Source: Pedomonas mirosovicensis (GTDB taxonomy: Bacteria; Pseudomonadota; Alphaproteobacteria; Sphingomonadales; Sphingomonadaceae). Taken from it: a DNA stretch of 64,000 bases. The translations under genes and the position numbers were made by a program. The DNA lies in contig NZ_JAKFIA010000002.1 in assembly GCF_022569295.1 (NCBI RefSeq), forward strand, positions 338,501 through 402,500, read 5' to 3'. Of this stretch, positions 49,608 through 59,923 are shown in pieces (position 1 is the first letter of the stretch; each line of letters starts with the position of its first letter). The notes under the pieces are model-generated. The model worked only from the letters and a program-made list of their open reading frames with translations, ran no database searches and was not told the origin of the DNA.

Positions 49608-50013
49608 CTCTCCCTCGATCCAAGCTGTGCCTGGGCCAGAACAAAACACATACGAACTGGCTTGGAAAGCCGAAAAATCAAGGGAAATGCCTTTAGTGTC
49701 ATTTACGACACTTTGCCGAGGGGCGGCCCAGAGTGTCACGAAACTCCGGGTTGGGCCGGTGCCAGTTCGAACCAAAGGCGCCGCTTGCGCGGCAGGCGAT
49801 TGCTCTGGCGCGCTTCGTACAGCGCGGGCGGGCGGCGGGCCGCGACGGCGGAGGCCAAGAAACTCATACAAATAGACTGAGGGTTTTTCCGCCTTGCGCT
49901 CGTAGTGGTTTGCAGCGCCGGTCTTTACGCGCTCGCCGGGGGGCTTCGGGGGCTCTCCGGAGGGGGGGATGGTTCTGGTGCTCCTTTCGGCCGGTTCTTG
50001 CTCAGAGTTTGCC
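49608..50013. other. divergent promoter region
   Basis: About 405 bp between the winged-helix-like gene (minus) and the second TonB receptor (plus). It contains the palindrome at 49695-49712 and a related half-site AGTGTC at about 49731. Minus-strand translation stays open but is low-complexity and unlike a protein. Confidence 0.45.
49695..49712. promoter_or_regulatory. operator-like palindrome
   Basis: AGTGTC-ATTTAC-GACACT, a perfect 6-bp inverted repeat. A second AGTGTC half-site follows about 30 bp downstream. It lies between two divergent genes, one encoding a likely DNA-binding protein, which suggests an autoregulatory site. Confidence 0.5.
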
Positions 50014-52726
50014 ATGTCGCACGTCAAACCTGTTGTTTTTGCGCTTTCCGTTGTTTGCATTCAGTCGCCGGTGCTGGCGCAATCGGTCGATGACCCGGTC
50101 GGGCCGGAAGCGCCATCGGGCTATGAGGCCGATCTTGAGGCCCGCGAGAGCGATGAGATCGTCGTTGAGGCGAACAGCCGCGAATACGGCGCGGTGCTGG
50201 GCGATGCCAAGCCGGAGCTGCGCCTCAATGCGGGGGACGTGATGTCCTACGGCGTCACCTCCATCGGCGAGCTGCTGGAGGAGCTGAGCCCGCAGGTGGA
50301 TGGCGGCAGCCAGGAGCCGGTTTTTCTCCTCAATGGCAAGCGGCTCAAGAACATGCGGGAGATCCGCCGCTATCCCTCCCGCGCCATCATGCGGGTCGAT
50401 GTCTTCTCGCCGGAGGTGGCGGTGCGCTATGGCTACGCGCCGACACAGAAGGTGGTGAACATTGTGCTGCGGCCGCGCTTCCGCGAGGAATCGCTGGAGC
50501 TGGAGGTCACGGCCGCCAGCAAGTTCGATTACAGCAGCCAGGAGATGGAAGCCAATTCGCTGCTCATCAACCGCGAGCGGCGTATTTTCCTGACCGCCCA
50601 GTACACCCGCAGCGACAAGCTGATGGCCTCTGACCGGTTGGACGAAGGCCGCTACGACCGCCAGCCCTATTCGCTGCAGGGCAACGTGGGGCCGGGGGAA
50701 GGGCGCAGCGAGATCGACCCGGCGCTGTCCGCCCTCGTGGGCGAACCGGTCGACATCGCGGCATTGCCGGGCGGGGGGCACGCCGGGGCTCGATGATTTC
50801 GCTGCCACCGCCAACCGGCAGAGCGTGACGGACCTGAACGACTATCGCACGCTGCTGCCCTCCATGCGGGCGATCGAGGCCTCGGGCTCGCTCACCGGCA
50901 AGATCCGGGAGACCATCGACGCCAGTTTCAGCCTGGATCTGGAGCAGATCCGCAAGAGCAATCTGGTGGGGCTGGGGAGCGTGTCCCTGCCGGTTGCCGC
51001 CGCCAATCCCTACACCCCCTTCAACGACGACGTGAGGGTCTATCAATATACCGGCGGCGGGCCGCTGGAGCGCGTGTCCAAAAGCACCAGCGTTGAGGCC
51101 AATACCTCCGCCAGCGGTGCCTACGACGGCTGGACCTGGGATTTCGACGCAGGTCTTACCTATGATCGGCAGCGGCTGCGCGCTGATCGCGGCGTTGATG
51201 AGGATGCGCTCACTGCCGCGATGGAAGATGATCCGGAGGCCATCAATCCGTTTGATCTGGCGTCCTATGACCTCAGCCGTTTTGCCGCCTACGATGTATC
51301 GGTCGAGACATCGCGGGTCATGGAGGCCAGCCTGCTGGCCACCCGCGTTCTCGGCCGCACGGAGGCGGGGGAGATTTCCACCTCCCTCACGCTCGGGGCC
51401 ACGCACAACCGGCTGAAGAATGAGGTCACCGAAGGCGGGGATGACATGACCCGCACCGGAGAGCTGTTCAACGCCAGCGGCACGGCCAACATCAATGTGC
51501 CCCTCCTGTCGGGGGATGAAGACGTGGGCTCGCCCATCGGCGGCGTCAGCGTCTCGCCCTATGTGGGGTTCGATGCCTCCGGCAAGTTCGGTACCAAACT
51601 GTCCTGGGGCGGCGGCGTCATGTGGACGCCGCACGGCAACGTGTCCCTCTCGTTCAATTACAGCGACGATGCCGTCTTCCCCACCATGTCGAACCTTTAT
51701 GGCATCGAGTTCCAGCTGCCCGGCGAGCTTGTGTACGATCCAATGCTTGGCCGCATGGTCAGCGCCACGGAAATCTCGGGCGGTAATACCGAACTCCGCC
51801 CCGGCCGGCGGGACACGCTGAAGGCAGACCTCTCCGTCAGGCCGATCACGGGCAAGAGCTACACCTTCACCGCCAACTGGACCCAGAGCACGCTGCACAA
51901 CGGCATCACCCGCTTCCCCGATCCGACGGCGGCGCTGGAGGCCCAGTTTCCCGATCGGTTCATCCGCAACGCGGCGGGCGAGCTGATCGCGTTCGACAGC
52001 CGCCCGGTCAACGCCTACCGCAACACCACCGCGCGCCTGCGCTTCGGTTTCAACGCGACCTGGCGCGTGACGGAGGAGGGCATCACCGCCGATACCTCCC
52101 GCGGCGGCCCGCCGGGTGGTTTCCGCAGGAGCAGGGGAGAGGTGCAGACGCGCGGCGAGACCATGGGGCGCGATGCATCCGCCGGCAACCGGCCACCGGG
52201 CGGGGGCAACGCCGGTCCGCCGCCGAACATTCCGGGGATGGGACAGCGGCGCACCCCGCCAGGGCGCATCCGCTTCGGGCTCTACCACACTTGGAATTTG
52301 AAGCAGGAACTTCAGCTTTACAAAGGCGGGCAGACGCTGGACCTGCTCAACGGCGAGGGCGCGGGCTCGCGCAGCGGCACCTCGCCCCACACCATCGAGG
52401 CGCAGCTGGGTTACTTCAAGGCGGGCGCCGGCATCCGGCTGAAGGGCACGTGGAACTCCGCCCAGACGATCAACCGCGACCTGACCACCGGCAGCTTCGC
52501 CCGGATCAAGAGCTACTATTCGGTCGATGTCCGCGTGTTCAAGTTCTTCAATCCGCGCGACTGGGAGGGCACGATCCTGAACGGCGTCATGCTCTCGCTG
52601 GAGGCGGAGAACATCACCAGCACCACGCCCAAGATCGTCGGTTCGAACGGCTATGTCACCAACACCGAGAGCGTGGAGCGCTACCTCGGCACCACCTTCA
52701 TGGGCAAGATCCGCAAGTCGTTCTGA
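50014..52726 (+). CDS. TonB-dependent receptor-like outer-membrane protein, reading frame broken by one base
   Basis: Outer-membrane receptor of about 903 aa once repaired. A signal peptide (VVFALSVVCIQSPVLAQ) leads to a plug-like domain with DEIVVEANSREYGAVLGD (a TonB box-like EIVV) and VFLLNGKRLKNMREIRRYPSRAIMRVDV. A long barrel follows, containing a Pro/Gly-rich insertion near 52110-52260. The frame is lost at a run of six G (50773-50778); with five G it reads on as TPGLDDFAATANRQSV into the downstream frame. The C-terminus ends KIRKSF, an aromatic terminus as expected. The substrate is unknown. Confidence 0.82.
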
Positions 52727-52756
52727 TCGGCCGGTTCGGCGGATAGGGCGGGGGCG

Positions 52757-53218
52757 TCAGCCTTCCGTCCAGTGCGCCTTCAATATGAAATGCGTGCTCA
52801 CCGTCGCAATGCCGGGAATGGCGGCAATGCCGGCGCGTATCGCCTCCATGGCGGCGGTCGAAGGGGCCTCCACCGTCAGCATCAGGTCGGTGGGCCCGGC
52901 CAGCGCCAGGCAGGAGCGGATCTCCGGGTAGGCCTTTAGGTGCGGCAGCACATGTTCGCATTGGAAGCCGGGCTTGAAGGCAAGGGCCATCAGCGCCCGC
53001 GTCTGCTGTGGGCCGCCTGCCTCCAGCCGCACCGTATAGCCGCGAATGACGCCTCGCTTCTCCAGCCGGTTCAGGCGGTCCTGCGTCGCGCTGCGTGAGA
53101 GGCCGACCCGCCGGGCAAGCGCGACGATGCTCTCCCGCGCGTTGTCCTTGAGCGCCGCGATCAGCACCCGGTCCTTCGGGTCGAGCGCATCGGCCGGTTG
53201 CAAGTCTCGTTCCGTCAT
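52757..53218 (-). CDS. Lrp/AsnC family regulator
   Basis: A 153-aa feast/famine regulator: N-terminal HTH (LDPKDRVLIAALKDNARESI then VALARRVGLSRSATQDRLNRLEKRGVI, residues 12-58) and a C-terminal effector domain of the RAM type (LALAGPTDLMLTVEAP). It is divergent from the isochorismatase-like gene across 100 bp and very likely controls it in response to an amino acid. I start at ATG 53218; a GTG six bases earlier is an alternative. Confidence 0.9.
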   Translation of the reverse strand: MTERDLQPADALDPKDRVLIAALKDNARESIVALARRVGLSRSATQDRLNRLEKRGVIRGYTVRLEAGGPQQTRALMALAFKPGFQCEHVLPHLKAYPEIRSCLALAGPTDLMLTVEAPSTAAMEAIRAGIAAIPGIATVSTHFILKAHWTEG

Positions 53219-53318
53219 TTTCACGCCCTTAAACCGTCATCCTTACGGCTCGCAACCGGTTGTGCCCGAGGCGATTGTACGCGTCCAGACATCACAACCG
53301 CCCGAAAGGATGAAGACC

Positions 53319-53906
53319 ATGCAATCCTCGACCCTGGCCCTGCCGCTGAACGCCGCCCTCGTGCTCATCGACGTGCAGCAGGGCTTTTTCGATCCCAGCT
53401 GGGGCGAGCGCAACAACCCGCAGGCCGAGGCCAACATCGCCCGCCTGCTCGCCGCATGGCGGCAGGCGAAGCGCCCCATCTTCCATGTGCACCACGACAG
53501 CCAGTCGCCGACGGGGTGCTTTCGCCCCGGCACGCCGGGCAATCTGCCCAAGACGGAGGCGCAGCCGCTGCCGGGCGAGCCGGTCTATCACAAGCGCGTC
53601 AACAGCGGCTTCATCGGCACGAAGCTGGAGGAGCATTTGCGCGAAGGCGGTATCGAAACGCTGGTGATCGTCGGCCTGACCACCAACCACTGCGTCTCGA
53701 CGACCGCGCGCATGGCGGGCAACCTTGGCTTTGAGACCTATGTGGTCTCGGACGCCACCGCCACCCATGCCCGCAAAAATCTGGATGGTCGCCTCCGCTC
53801 GGCGCAAGACGTTCACGACGCCGCGCTCAGCGACTTGAGCGAGGAGTTCGCCACCATCGTGACGACCGAGGCGGTGCTCACGGCCGCGGGAAAGGCCGCC
53901 GCCTGA
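53319..53906 (+). CDS. isochorismatase-like cysteine hydrolase
   Basis: A 195-aa hydrolase with the family triad: Asp in ALVLIDVQQGFFDP (about residue 18), Lys in YHKRVNSGF (about 91) and nucleophile Cys in TTNHCVSTTARMAGNLGF (about 127). Members act on isochorismate, nicotinamide or N-carbamoyl compounds; this one cannot be assigned. GAAAGG precedes the ATG. The divergent Lrp-type gene is the probable regulator. Confidence 0.87.
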   Translation: MQSSTLALPLNAALVLIDVQQGFFDPSWGERNNPQAEANIARLLAAWRQAKRPIFHVHHDSQSPTGCFRPGTPGNLPKTEAQPLPGEPVYHKRVNSGFIGTKLEEHLREGGIETLVIVGLTTNHCVSTTARMAGNLGFETYVVSDATATHARKNLDGRLRSAQDVHDAALSDLSEEFATIVTTEAVLTAAGKAAA

Positions 53907-53945
53907 TGCGCCGCCGGGCCGGGGGAGGGGTTTACTTCTCCCGGC

Positions 53946-55526
53946 CTATTTTTCCCGGTCCGCCTGGGCGCGATAGGCCTTGTAGTCAGCAAGGTCGCCG
54001 TCGAAGACAGAAACCTTGCCCTTGTCCACCAGCCAGTAACGGTCGACCACCGTCTCGATGAGCGCCGTATCGTGGGAGACGAGCACCACGGCCCCCTCGA
54101 AGTCCTGCAAGGCCAGCGTCAGCGCCGCGCGCACTTCGAGGTCAAGGTGGTTGGTCGGCTCGTCCAGCAGCAAGAGGTTCGGCCGCTGCCACACGATGGT
54201 CGCCAGCACGAGGCGGGATTTCTCGCCGCCCGACATTTCGCCGGTCGCCTGAAACGCCTTCTGGTCGGTGAAACCGAAACCGCCCAGGAACGTGCGAAGG
54301 TCCTGATCGCGAGTCGTCGGGGCCACCTGCTGCATGTGCCACAGGGCAGACATCTCCGGGCGCAGCAACTCCAGCTGGTGCTGGGCGAAGTAGCCGAACT
54401 TGATGCGCTTGTCGCGCGTCAGCCGCCCCTCCTTGGCCTCCAGCTCGCCGGCGATCAGCTTGATGAGCGTTGATTTACCCGCGCCGTTGCGCCCTAACAG
54501 GCCGACGCGCGTGCCCGCCGTCACCCGCAGGCTGATGTTCTTGAGAATGGTCTTCTCGCCGTAACCCACTGCCACCTTTTCGGCTTCGATGAGCGTTTGC
54601 GACATCGCCTCCGGCTCGCGGAATTGGAAGGTGAAGGGGCTGTCCACGTGGGCGGCGGCGACGCGCTCCAGCTTGGCCAGCGCCTTGATGCGGCTCTGCG
54701 CCTGCCGGGCCTTGGTGGCCTTGGCGCGGAAGCGCTCGATGAAGCTCTCGATGTGGGCGATCTGGCGCTGCTGCTTCTCGAACATCGCCTGCTGCTGTTG
54801 CAGCCGCTCGGCCCGCTGGCGTTCATAGTCGCTGTAGGTGCCGGTGTAGAGGGTCAGCTGCTGGCCGCGAATTTCAAGAATGCGGTCAACCACCGCATCG
54901 AGGAAATTCCGGTCGTGGGAGATCAGCAGCACCGTGCCTTCGTAGGACTTCAGCCAGTCCTGCAGCCACATCACGGTCTCGAGGTCGAGGTGGTTGGTCG
55001 GCTCGTCCAGCAGCAGCAATTCCGAGCGGCACATCAACGCGCGCGCCAGGTTGAGGCGCATGCGCCAGCCGCCCGAGAAGGAGGACACGGGCTCATACTG
55101 CGCGTCTTCGGAAAAGCCGAGGCCGGTCAACAGTTCGGCGGCGCGCGCCTCCACCGAATAGGCGTCGATGCGGAGTAGCTCGCCGTGGATGCGGCCGATC
55201 TCGTAGCCGTCGTCGTCCTCTTCGGCCTTTTTCAGTTCGGCCTCGAGCTGGCGCAGCTCCACGTCGCCGTCGATGGCGAACTCCAGCGCCAGCCGGTCGG
55301 TCTCCTCGATTTCCTGCGCCACGTGCGCCACGCGCCAGTTGGAGGGGAACTCCACGTCGCCGCTTTCGGGCAGAATATCCCCGCGCAAGAGCGCGAGCAG
55401 GCTCGACTTGCCCGCGCCGTTGCCGCCGACGAGGCCCATCTTCTCGCCAGCGTTAAGGTTGAACGTGCCGTTCTCGAACAGGAGTTTTGCGCCGCGCCGC
55501 AGCGTGACCTTGTTGAAGCTGAGCAT
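53946..55526 (-). CDS. ABC-F family ATPase (YheS/Uup-like)
   Basis: A 526-aa soluble protein with two ABC domains and no membrane part. Walker A motifs are GGNGAGKSSLL (about residue 34) and GRNGAGKSTLI (about 340). ABC signatures SSFSGGWRMRL and GEMSGGEKSRL, and LLLDEPTNHLDL occurs twice. The linker between (EKQQRQIAHIESFIERFRAKATKA) is the ABC-F P-site tRNA-interaction motif. Such proteins act on the ribosome E site. The start at 55526 has only a weak GGAA site. Confidence 0.92.
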   Translation of the reverse strand: MLSFNKVTLRRGAKLLFENGTFNLNAGEKMGLVGGNGAGKSSLLALLRGDILPESGDVEFPSNWRVAHVAQEIEETDRLALEFAIDGDVELRQLEAELKKAEEDDDGYEIGRIHGELLRIDAYSVEARAAELLTGLGFSEDAQYEPVSSFSGGWRMRLNLARALMCRSELLLLDEPTNHLDLETVMWLQDWLKSYEGTVLLISHDRNFLDAVVDRILEIRGQQLTLYTGTYSDYERQRAERLQQQQAMFEKQQRQIAHIESFIERFRAKATKARQAQSRIKALAKLERVAAAHVDSPFTFQFREPEAMSQTLIEAEKVAVGYGEKTILKNISLRVTAGTRVGLLGRNGAGKSTLIKLIAGELEAKEGRLTRDKRIKFGYFAQHQLELLRPEMSALWHMQQVAPTTRDQDLRTFLGGFGFTDQKAFQATGEMSGGEKSRLVLATIVWQRPNLLLLDEPTNHLDLEVRAALTLALQDFEGAVVLVSHDTALIETVVDRYWLVDKGKVSVFDGDLADYKAYRAQADREK

Positions 55527-55644
55527 GAAAAATTCCGGAAAGCCAATCTCTGAGTAGACAAGGGACAAGGTCGAAGCCGCGCGCTGCCCGGCTTATAGGC
55601 GCAACTTAGGCTGTCGCACAGAGGGGTTTTTGCCGCGCCCCGCC

Positions 55645-56205
55645 TCAGCGAAAAGGCCGGCTGAGGAATTTCGACCCCTGAAGGCCGAACCGCCACGGCC
55701 GCTCAACCGCCTTGGTGATGCCGATGCGCGGGCCCGCGATAATTTCCGGCTCCGTCTCCCGCGCCTCAAAGCGAAAGGGTGGGGCATCCAGCGGCAAGCC
55801 GTCATGCGCGCCCGTCAGCCCCAGCGCCTGGGCGAGGCACCCCGGCCCGGCGCACAGGCGGCGCGGGTCGGCAAGGCCGCGCCGCTGCGCCATGATATCG
55901 AGGCCATTCGTCGGCTCGAGCGCGCGGATCAGCACGGCGCTGCCTTCGCCTGGCCGCTGCCCGCACACCACGTTGAAGCACCAATGCAGGCCCATGATGC
56001 GGTAGACGTACGCGTGGCCCTGGGGGCCAAACATGGCGGCATTGCGCCGGGTGGGGCCGCGAAAGCTGTGGGAGGCCGGATCGTCCGCCGTATAGCATTC
56101 CGTCTCGGTGATGATCCCGCCCACTCCATCCACCAGCAGCCGCGCGCCGATCAGCGCGCGGGCCAGCGCCAGGGGGTCTGTCTCGAAAAAGGAACGCGGC
56201 AGCAT
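55645..56205 (-). CDS. mpg: DNA-3-methyladenine glycosylase (AAG/MPG fold)
   Basis: A 186-aa alkyl-base glycosylase of the eukaryote-like AAG fold, removing alkylated purines. Signature blocks: LIGARLLVDGVGGIITETECYTADDPASHSFRG in two parts (about residues 19-50, Glu catalytic), MFGPQGHAYVYRIMGLHWCFNVVCG (about 58-82) and the GPGCLAQALGL loop (about 120). GGAAG precedes the ATG. It is functionally redundant with Tag at 13527. Confidence 0.93.
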   Translation of the reverse strand: MLPRSFFETDPLALARALIGARLLVDGVGGIITETECYTADDPASHSFRGPTRRNAAMFGPQGHAYVYRIMGLHWCFNVVCGQRPGEGSAVLIRALEPTNGLDIMAQRRGLADPRRLCAGPGCLAQALGLTGAHDGLPLDAPPFRFEARETEPEIIAGPRIGITKAVERPWRFGLQGSKFLSRPFR

Positions 56206-56357
56206 TAACTCTTCCGTAGAAACTCAATTTTATTGAAACGGTTGTTGACCTCTTGGCCCTCTAGCGTGCAAGGAGCACGCAACCTGTCGGCCGCCGGATA
56301 GTTGCTGTGGCGGGTTCTGCCACATTTTGAAGTCCGTCAAGCCTGGGTGTTTGCTCC

Positions 56358-58169
56358 ATGCCGTTTCCTCCTGTCCATCCTGCCATGCAGGCGGCCCTTA
56401 CGCAAAAGGGCTATGCCGAGCCCACTCCCGTACAGGAAGCTGTCATCACCGCTGGGGCTGAGGCGCAGGATCTGCTGGTCTCCGCCCAGACCGGCTCGGG
56501 CAAGACCGTCGCCTACGGCCTTGCCATGGCCTCGACGCTGCTCGGCGAGAACGACACCCTGCCGCCCAGCCGCACGCCGCTGGCGCTGGTGATTGCGCCC
56601 ACCCGCGAACTGGCGCTCCAGGTCCACCGCGAGTTTCAGTGGCTTTATGGCCCGGCAGGCGCGCGGCTGGCGTCCTGCGTCGGCGGCATGGACATTCGCC
56701 GCGAGCAGCGGGCGCTCTATCAGGGCGCGCACATCGTCGTCGGCACACCCGGTCGTCTGGTCGACCACCTGAACCGGGGCAGCCTCGATGCTTCCGCCCT
56801 CAAGGTGGTGGTGCTCGATGAGGCGGACGAGATGCTCGACCTCGGCTTCCGCGACGATCTGGAAGTCATCCTCGACGCCATGCCGGAAGAGCGTCGCACG
56901 CTCCTGTTCTCGGCGACGCTGCCCAAGGGCATCGCCCAGCTGGCCAAGCGCTACCAGAAGGATGCCCTTCGCATCTCGACCGTTTCTACCGGCGAGCAGC
57001 ATGCCGATATCGAATACCGCGCCATTCGCGTGGCGCCCAACGATCTGGAGCATGCCATCGTCAACCTGCTGCGCTACGTCGATGCGCGCGGGGCGATGGT
57101 GTTCTGCGCCACCCGCGAGGCGGTGCGTCGCCTGCACGGCAACCTCCTGGAGAAGGGCTTCCACGCCGTCGCCCTCTCGGGCGAACTGAGCCAGTCCGAG
57201 CGCAACCATGCGCTGCAGGCCCTGCGCGATGGCCGGGCGCGGGTGTGCATCGCAACCGACGTTGCCGCCCGTGGCATCGACCTGCCGGACCTTGGCCTTG
57301 TGATCCATGCCGAGCTGCCGACGGACGCCGCCACGCTCCTGCACCGCTCGGGGCGCACCGGCCGCGCGGGCCGCAAGGGCATCTGCGCCGTGCTGGTGCC
57401 GCACTCTCGCCGCCGCCGCGCCGAGCGGCTGCTGGCCGAGGCGAAGCTCAAGCCGCAATGGATGAACCCGCCGACGGCCGATGAGATCCGGGCCAAGGAT
57501 CTGGAGAGGATGCTGGCGGATCCGGGCCTCGCCGAAGCTCCCGGCGACGAGGAGCAGGCGGCGGTGGCGGCGCTGCTGGCAAAATACAGCGCCGAGCAGA
57601 TTGCCGGGGCTTTCGTGCGCCTGTCCCGCGCCCAGCTGCCGGAGCCGGAAGAGCTGTTCGAGACGGGCGCGCCGGAGCCGGAGGAGCGGGAGCGCGGTCC
57701 CCGCCAGGGCTTCGAGGAGTCCGCGTGGTTCCGCATCAACGTGGGCCGCAACGGCAATGCGGACCCGCGCTGGCTGCTGCCATTCCTGTGCCGTCATGGC
57801 CACGTGACCCGACGCGACATCGGCGCGATCCGCATCTTCGACCGGGAAACCCGCTTCGAGGTGGCAGGCCCGGCCGCCAGCCGCTTCTTCGCCGCGGTCC
57901 GCAAGGCCGCCAATGAAGATCCGGACGTGATCATCGAGCCTGCGGAGGATGCGGGCGCCACTCCGCCCCGGTCGCGCCCGCGCCTGTCGCCGCGTTACGG
58001 CGAGGACGGCGGCAAGCCGCGCAGCCCCAAGGGCTTCAAGCCCCGTGGCCCACGCTCCCAGGACGAGAGAGGCCGGGGCGAGCGGTTCCAGGGAGAGCGC
58101 CCGCAGGGGCGCGAAGGGCAGGGCCGCCCGCCGCGTCCCGGCGCCAAGCCTGGGCGGGGCCGCGGCTAG
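56358..58169 (+). CDS. DEAD-box RNA helicase (DbpA/CsdA-like)
   Basis: A 603-aa RNA helicase for ribosome assembly or RNA turnover. Motifs in order: Q-motif PTPVQEAVI, Walker A AQTGSGKT (about residue 44), PTRELALQ, VGTPGRLVDHL, LDEADEMLDLGF, SATLPKG, and in domain 2 IATDVAARGIDLP and HRSGRTGRAG. A DbpA-like RNA-binding domain follows (FRINVGRNGNADPRWLLPFL, about 458-530), then a basic Arg/Gly/Pro tail. The ribosome site is weak. Confidence 0.93.
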   Translation: MPFPPVHPAMQAALTQKGYAEPTPVQEAVITAGAEAQDLLVSAQTGSGKTVAYGLAMASTLLGENDTLPPSRTPLALVIAPTRELALQVHREFQWLYGPAGARLASCVGGMDIRREQRALYQGAHIVVGTPGRLVDHLNRGSLDASALKVVVLDEADEMLDLGFRDDLEVILDAMPEERRTLLFSATLPKGIAQLAKRYQKDALRISTVSTGEQHADIEYRAIRVAPNDLEHAIVNLLRYVDARGAMVFCATREAVRRLHGNLLEKGFHAVALSGELSQSERNHALQALRDGRARVCIATDVAARGIDLPDLGLVIHAELPTDAATLLHRSGRTGRAGRKGICAVLVPHSRRRRAERLLAEAKLKPQWMNPPTADEIRAKDLERMLADPGLAEAPGDEEQAAVAALLAKYSAEQIAGAFVRLSRAQLPEPEELFETGAPEPEERERGPRQGFEESAWFRINVGRNGNADPRWLLPFLCRHGHVTRRDIGAIRIFDRETRFEVAGPAASRFFAAVRKAANEDPDVIIEPAEDAGATPPRSRPRLSPRYGEDGGKPRSPKGFKPRGPRSQDERGRGERFQGERPQGREGQGRPPRPGAKPGRGRG

Positions 58170-58359
58170 GACTCGCCATTTTTAAGCCGTAATGGAATAC
58201 TCCCCCTGGCTCGGCAGCGCTTTCGTCCTACCATAACGCGGGCGGCGGGTCAGGCAGTCGGAGGCGTGTGCATCGGACGCGGCTGGCGGCCAGCCTGCCG
58301 TATCCTCGCGATTTCCGCGAGCGATGGCTCTAGGCACTGTCCTTCCGGTTGGCTAATCA

Positions 58360-59886
58360 ATGGCGTTAATGGCAGAGGGTGATCCCATAACGCAGCAGAC
58401 TGCGGCCGCCCCGCTGGCCTCCCGCCTCATGGTGGGGGGCGCGTGGATGGTCGGCACCCGTTGGGTGCTGCGTCTCCTTGGGCTCGTCAACGTGGTCGTT
58501 CTGGCGCGTCTTCTCGCGCCGTCGGACTTTGGCATCGTCGCGATGGCCATGGCGTTCGTCGCCATTGCCGATTCCATCATGAATATGGGCGCGGAAAGCG
58601 CCATCATTCAGATGGGGGAGAAGGGGCGGCAGTACTACAACGCCGCCTGGACGCTCCGCATCGCACAGAACCTGGGGCTGGCGGCGGTCATCTCCGTTCT
58701 CGCCTTCTTTGCCCCCGCCTACTACGGCGATGCGCGGGTGGAGGCGATCCTGCATGTGGTGGCCCTCACCATTGCGCTGCGGGCGTTCGAGAACATCGGC
58801 GTGACCGCTCTCCAGCAGGAGCTGCGCTTCTCTAATACCTTCTGGCAGCAGGTCATCTCCCAGGCGGTCGCTATCGTGGTGACGCTATCCTGCGCCCTCG
58901 CCTTCCGCAGCTACTGGGCACTGGTGTTCGGGTCCATGGCGCGCACCGGCATGACCGTCATCCTCAGCTACACCCTGTTTCCCTACAGGCCCCGCCTGCA
59001 ATTCTCCGGCTGGCGACACATCTGGTCGTTCTCCCAGTGGTATCTGGTCAACAACCTGGGCAAGACGCTGCTCATGCGCGGCATGTCGCTGACCCTTGGC
59101 CGCGTGGCCGGGCCGGGCGTCCTGGGCGTCTATTCCATGGCGGCGGAGCTGGCTGGCACGGCGGCCTTCGAGATCGCCATGCCGATCAGCCGCGTGCTCT
59201 ATACCGGCATGGTGCGGCTGCGCGACGACATGGTGCGTTATCGCCGCGCCTTCCTCCAGGCGCTTCACGGCGTCTCCCTCATCACTGCGCCGATCTGCTT
59301 CGGGCTTGCCGCCGTCAGCAACGAACTGGTGCGCCTCGCGCTGGGGGAGAACTGGATTCAGGCCATCGACATCATGAAGATCATGGCCTTCTCGGGCGTG
59401 CTGCGAATTTCATCGCTCATCGTCACCGATCAGCTGGTGGTGCTGGGGCAGCTCCGTAAGAACGCCATCATCAGTTGGGCGCAGGCCCTGGTGGTGCTGG
59501 CATCCGCCATTCCGGTCTATCAGCATTTTGGCCTTGTGGGCGTTGCCTGCGTGTCGGTGGTGCTGGCGTCCGTCACGCTCCTGTACTTGACGGCGATGAT
59601 GAGCCGGACGAGCGGCATTTCCATGCGGGCGCAGTTCGCCAGCATCGCCGGCCCGTTTGTGGCCGGGGTCGGCATGGCCGCCATCGTGCTGTGCCTGCCC
59701 ATGGTGATGAACGCGCCGAACTTCCTGATGCTGCCTGCCAAGGTCGTGCTGGGCGCGATCGTCTACTCAGGTTTCGTTCTGCTTTTCTGGAACCTTGCCG
59801 GCCGCCCGGACGGGCTGGAGCGCAAGGCGCTGGACAAGCTTGCCGGTTTCCGTGGCCGTCTGATGGATCGGCTGGGCCGTTCCTGA
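58360..59886 (+). CDS. oligosaccharide flippase (Wzx-like, lipopolysaccharide/EPS)
   Basis: A 508-aa inner-membrane protein with about 12-14 helices of the MOP/PST superfamily. N-terminal GGAWMVGTRWVLRLLGLVNVVVLARLLAPSDFGIVAMA (in two parts, residues 26-63) is characteristic of the Wzx/WzxC type. It flips lipid-linked oligosaccharides to the periplasm. No glycosyltransferase or polymerase gene neighbours it, so the pathway is not identified. Confidence 0.88.
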   Translation: MALMAEGDPITQQTAAAPLASRLMVGGAWMVGTRWVLRLLGLVNVVVLARLLAPSDFGIVAMAMAFVAIADSIMNMGAESAIIQMGEKGRQYYNAAWTLRIAQNLGLAAVISVLAFFAPAYYGDARVEAILHVVALTIALRAFENIGVTALQQELRFSNTFWQQVISQAVAIVVTLSCALAFRSYWALVFGSMARTGMTVILSYTLFPYRPRLQFSGWRHIWSFSQWYLVNNLGKTLLMRGMSLTLGRVAGPGVLGVYSMAAELAGTAAFEIAMPISRVLYTGMVRLRDDMVRYRRAFLQALHGVSLITAPICFGLAAVSNELVRLALGENWIQAIDIMKIMAFSGVLRISSLIVTDQLVVLGQLRKNAIISWAQALVVLASAIPVYQHFGLVGVACVSVVLASVTLLYLTAMMSRTSGISMRAQFASIAGPFVAGVGMAAIVLCLPMVMNAPNFLMLPAKVVLGAIVYSGFVLLFWNLAGRPDGLERKALDKLAGFRGRLMDRLGRS

Positions 59887-59923
59887 GAAAGTTCCTGAGG
59901 GAATCGAGGGCATTGGCCCCACA

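Noticed and set aside
49608..50060. Extension of the winged-helix-like gene to 318 codons
   Set aside because: The added sequence is Pro/Arg-rich, crosses the palindrome at 49695-49712 and overlaps the receptor signal-peptide region.
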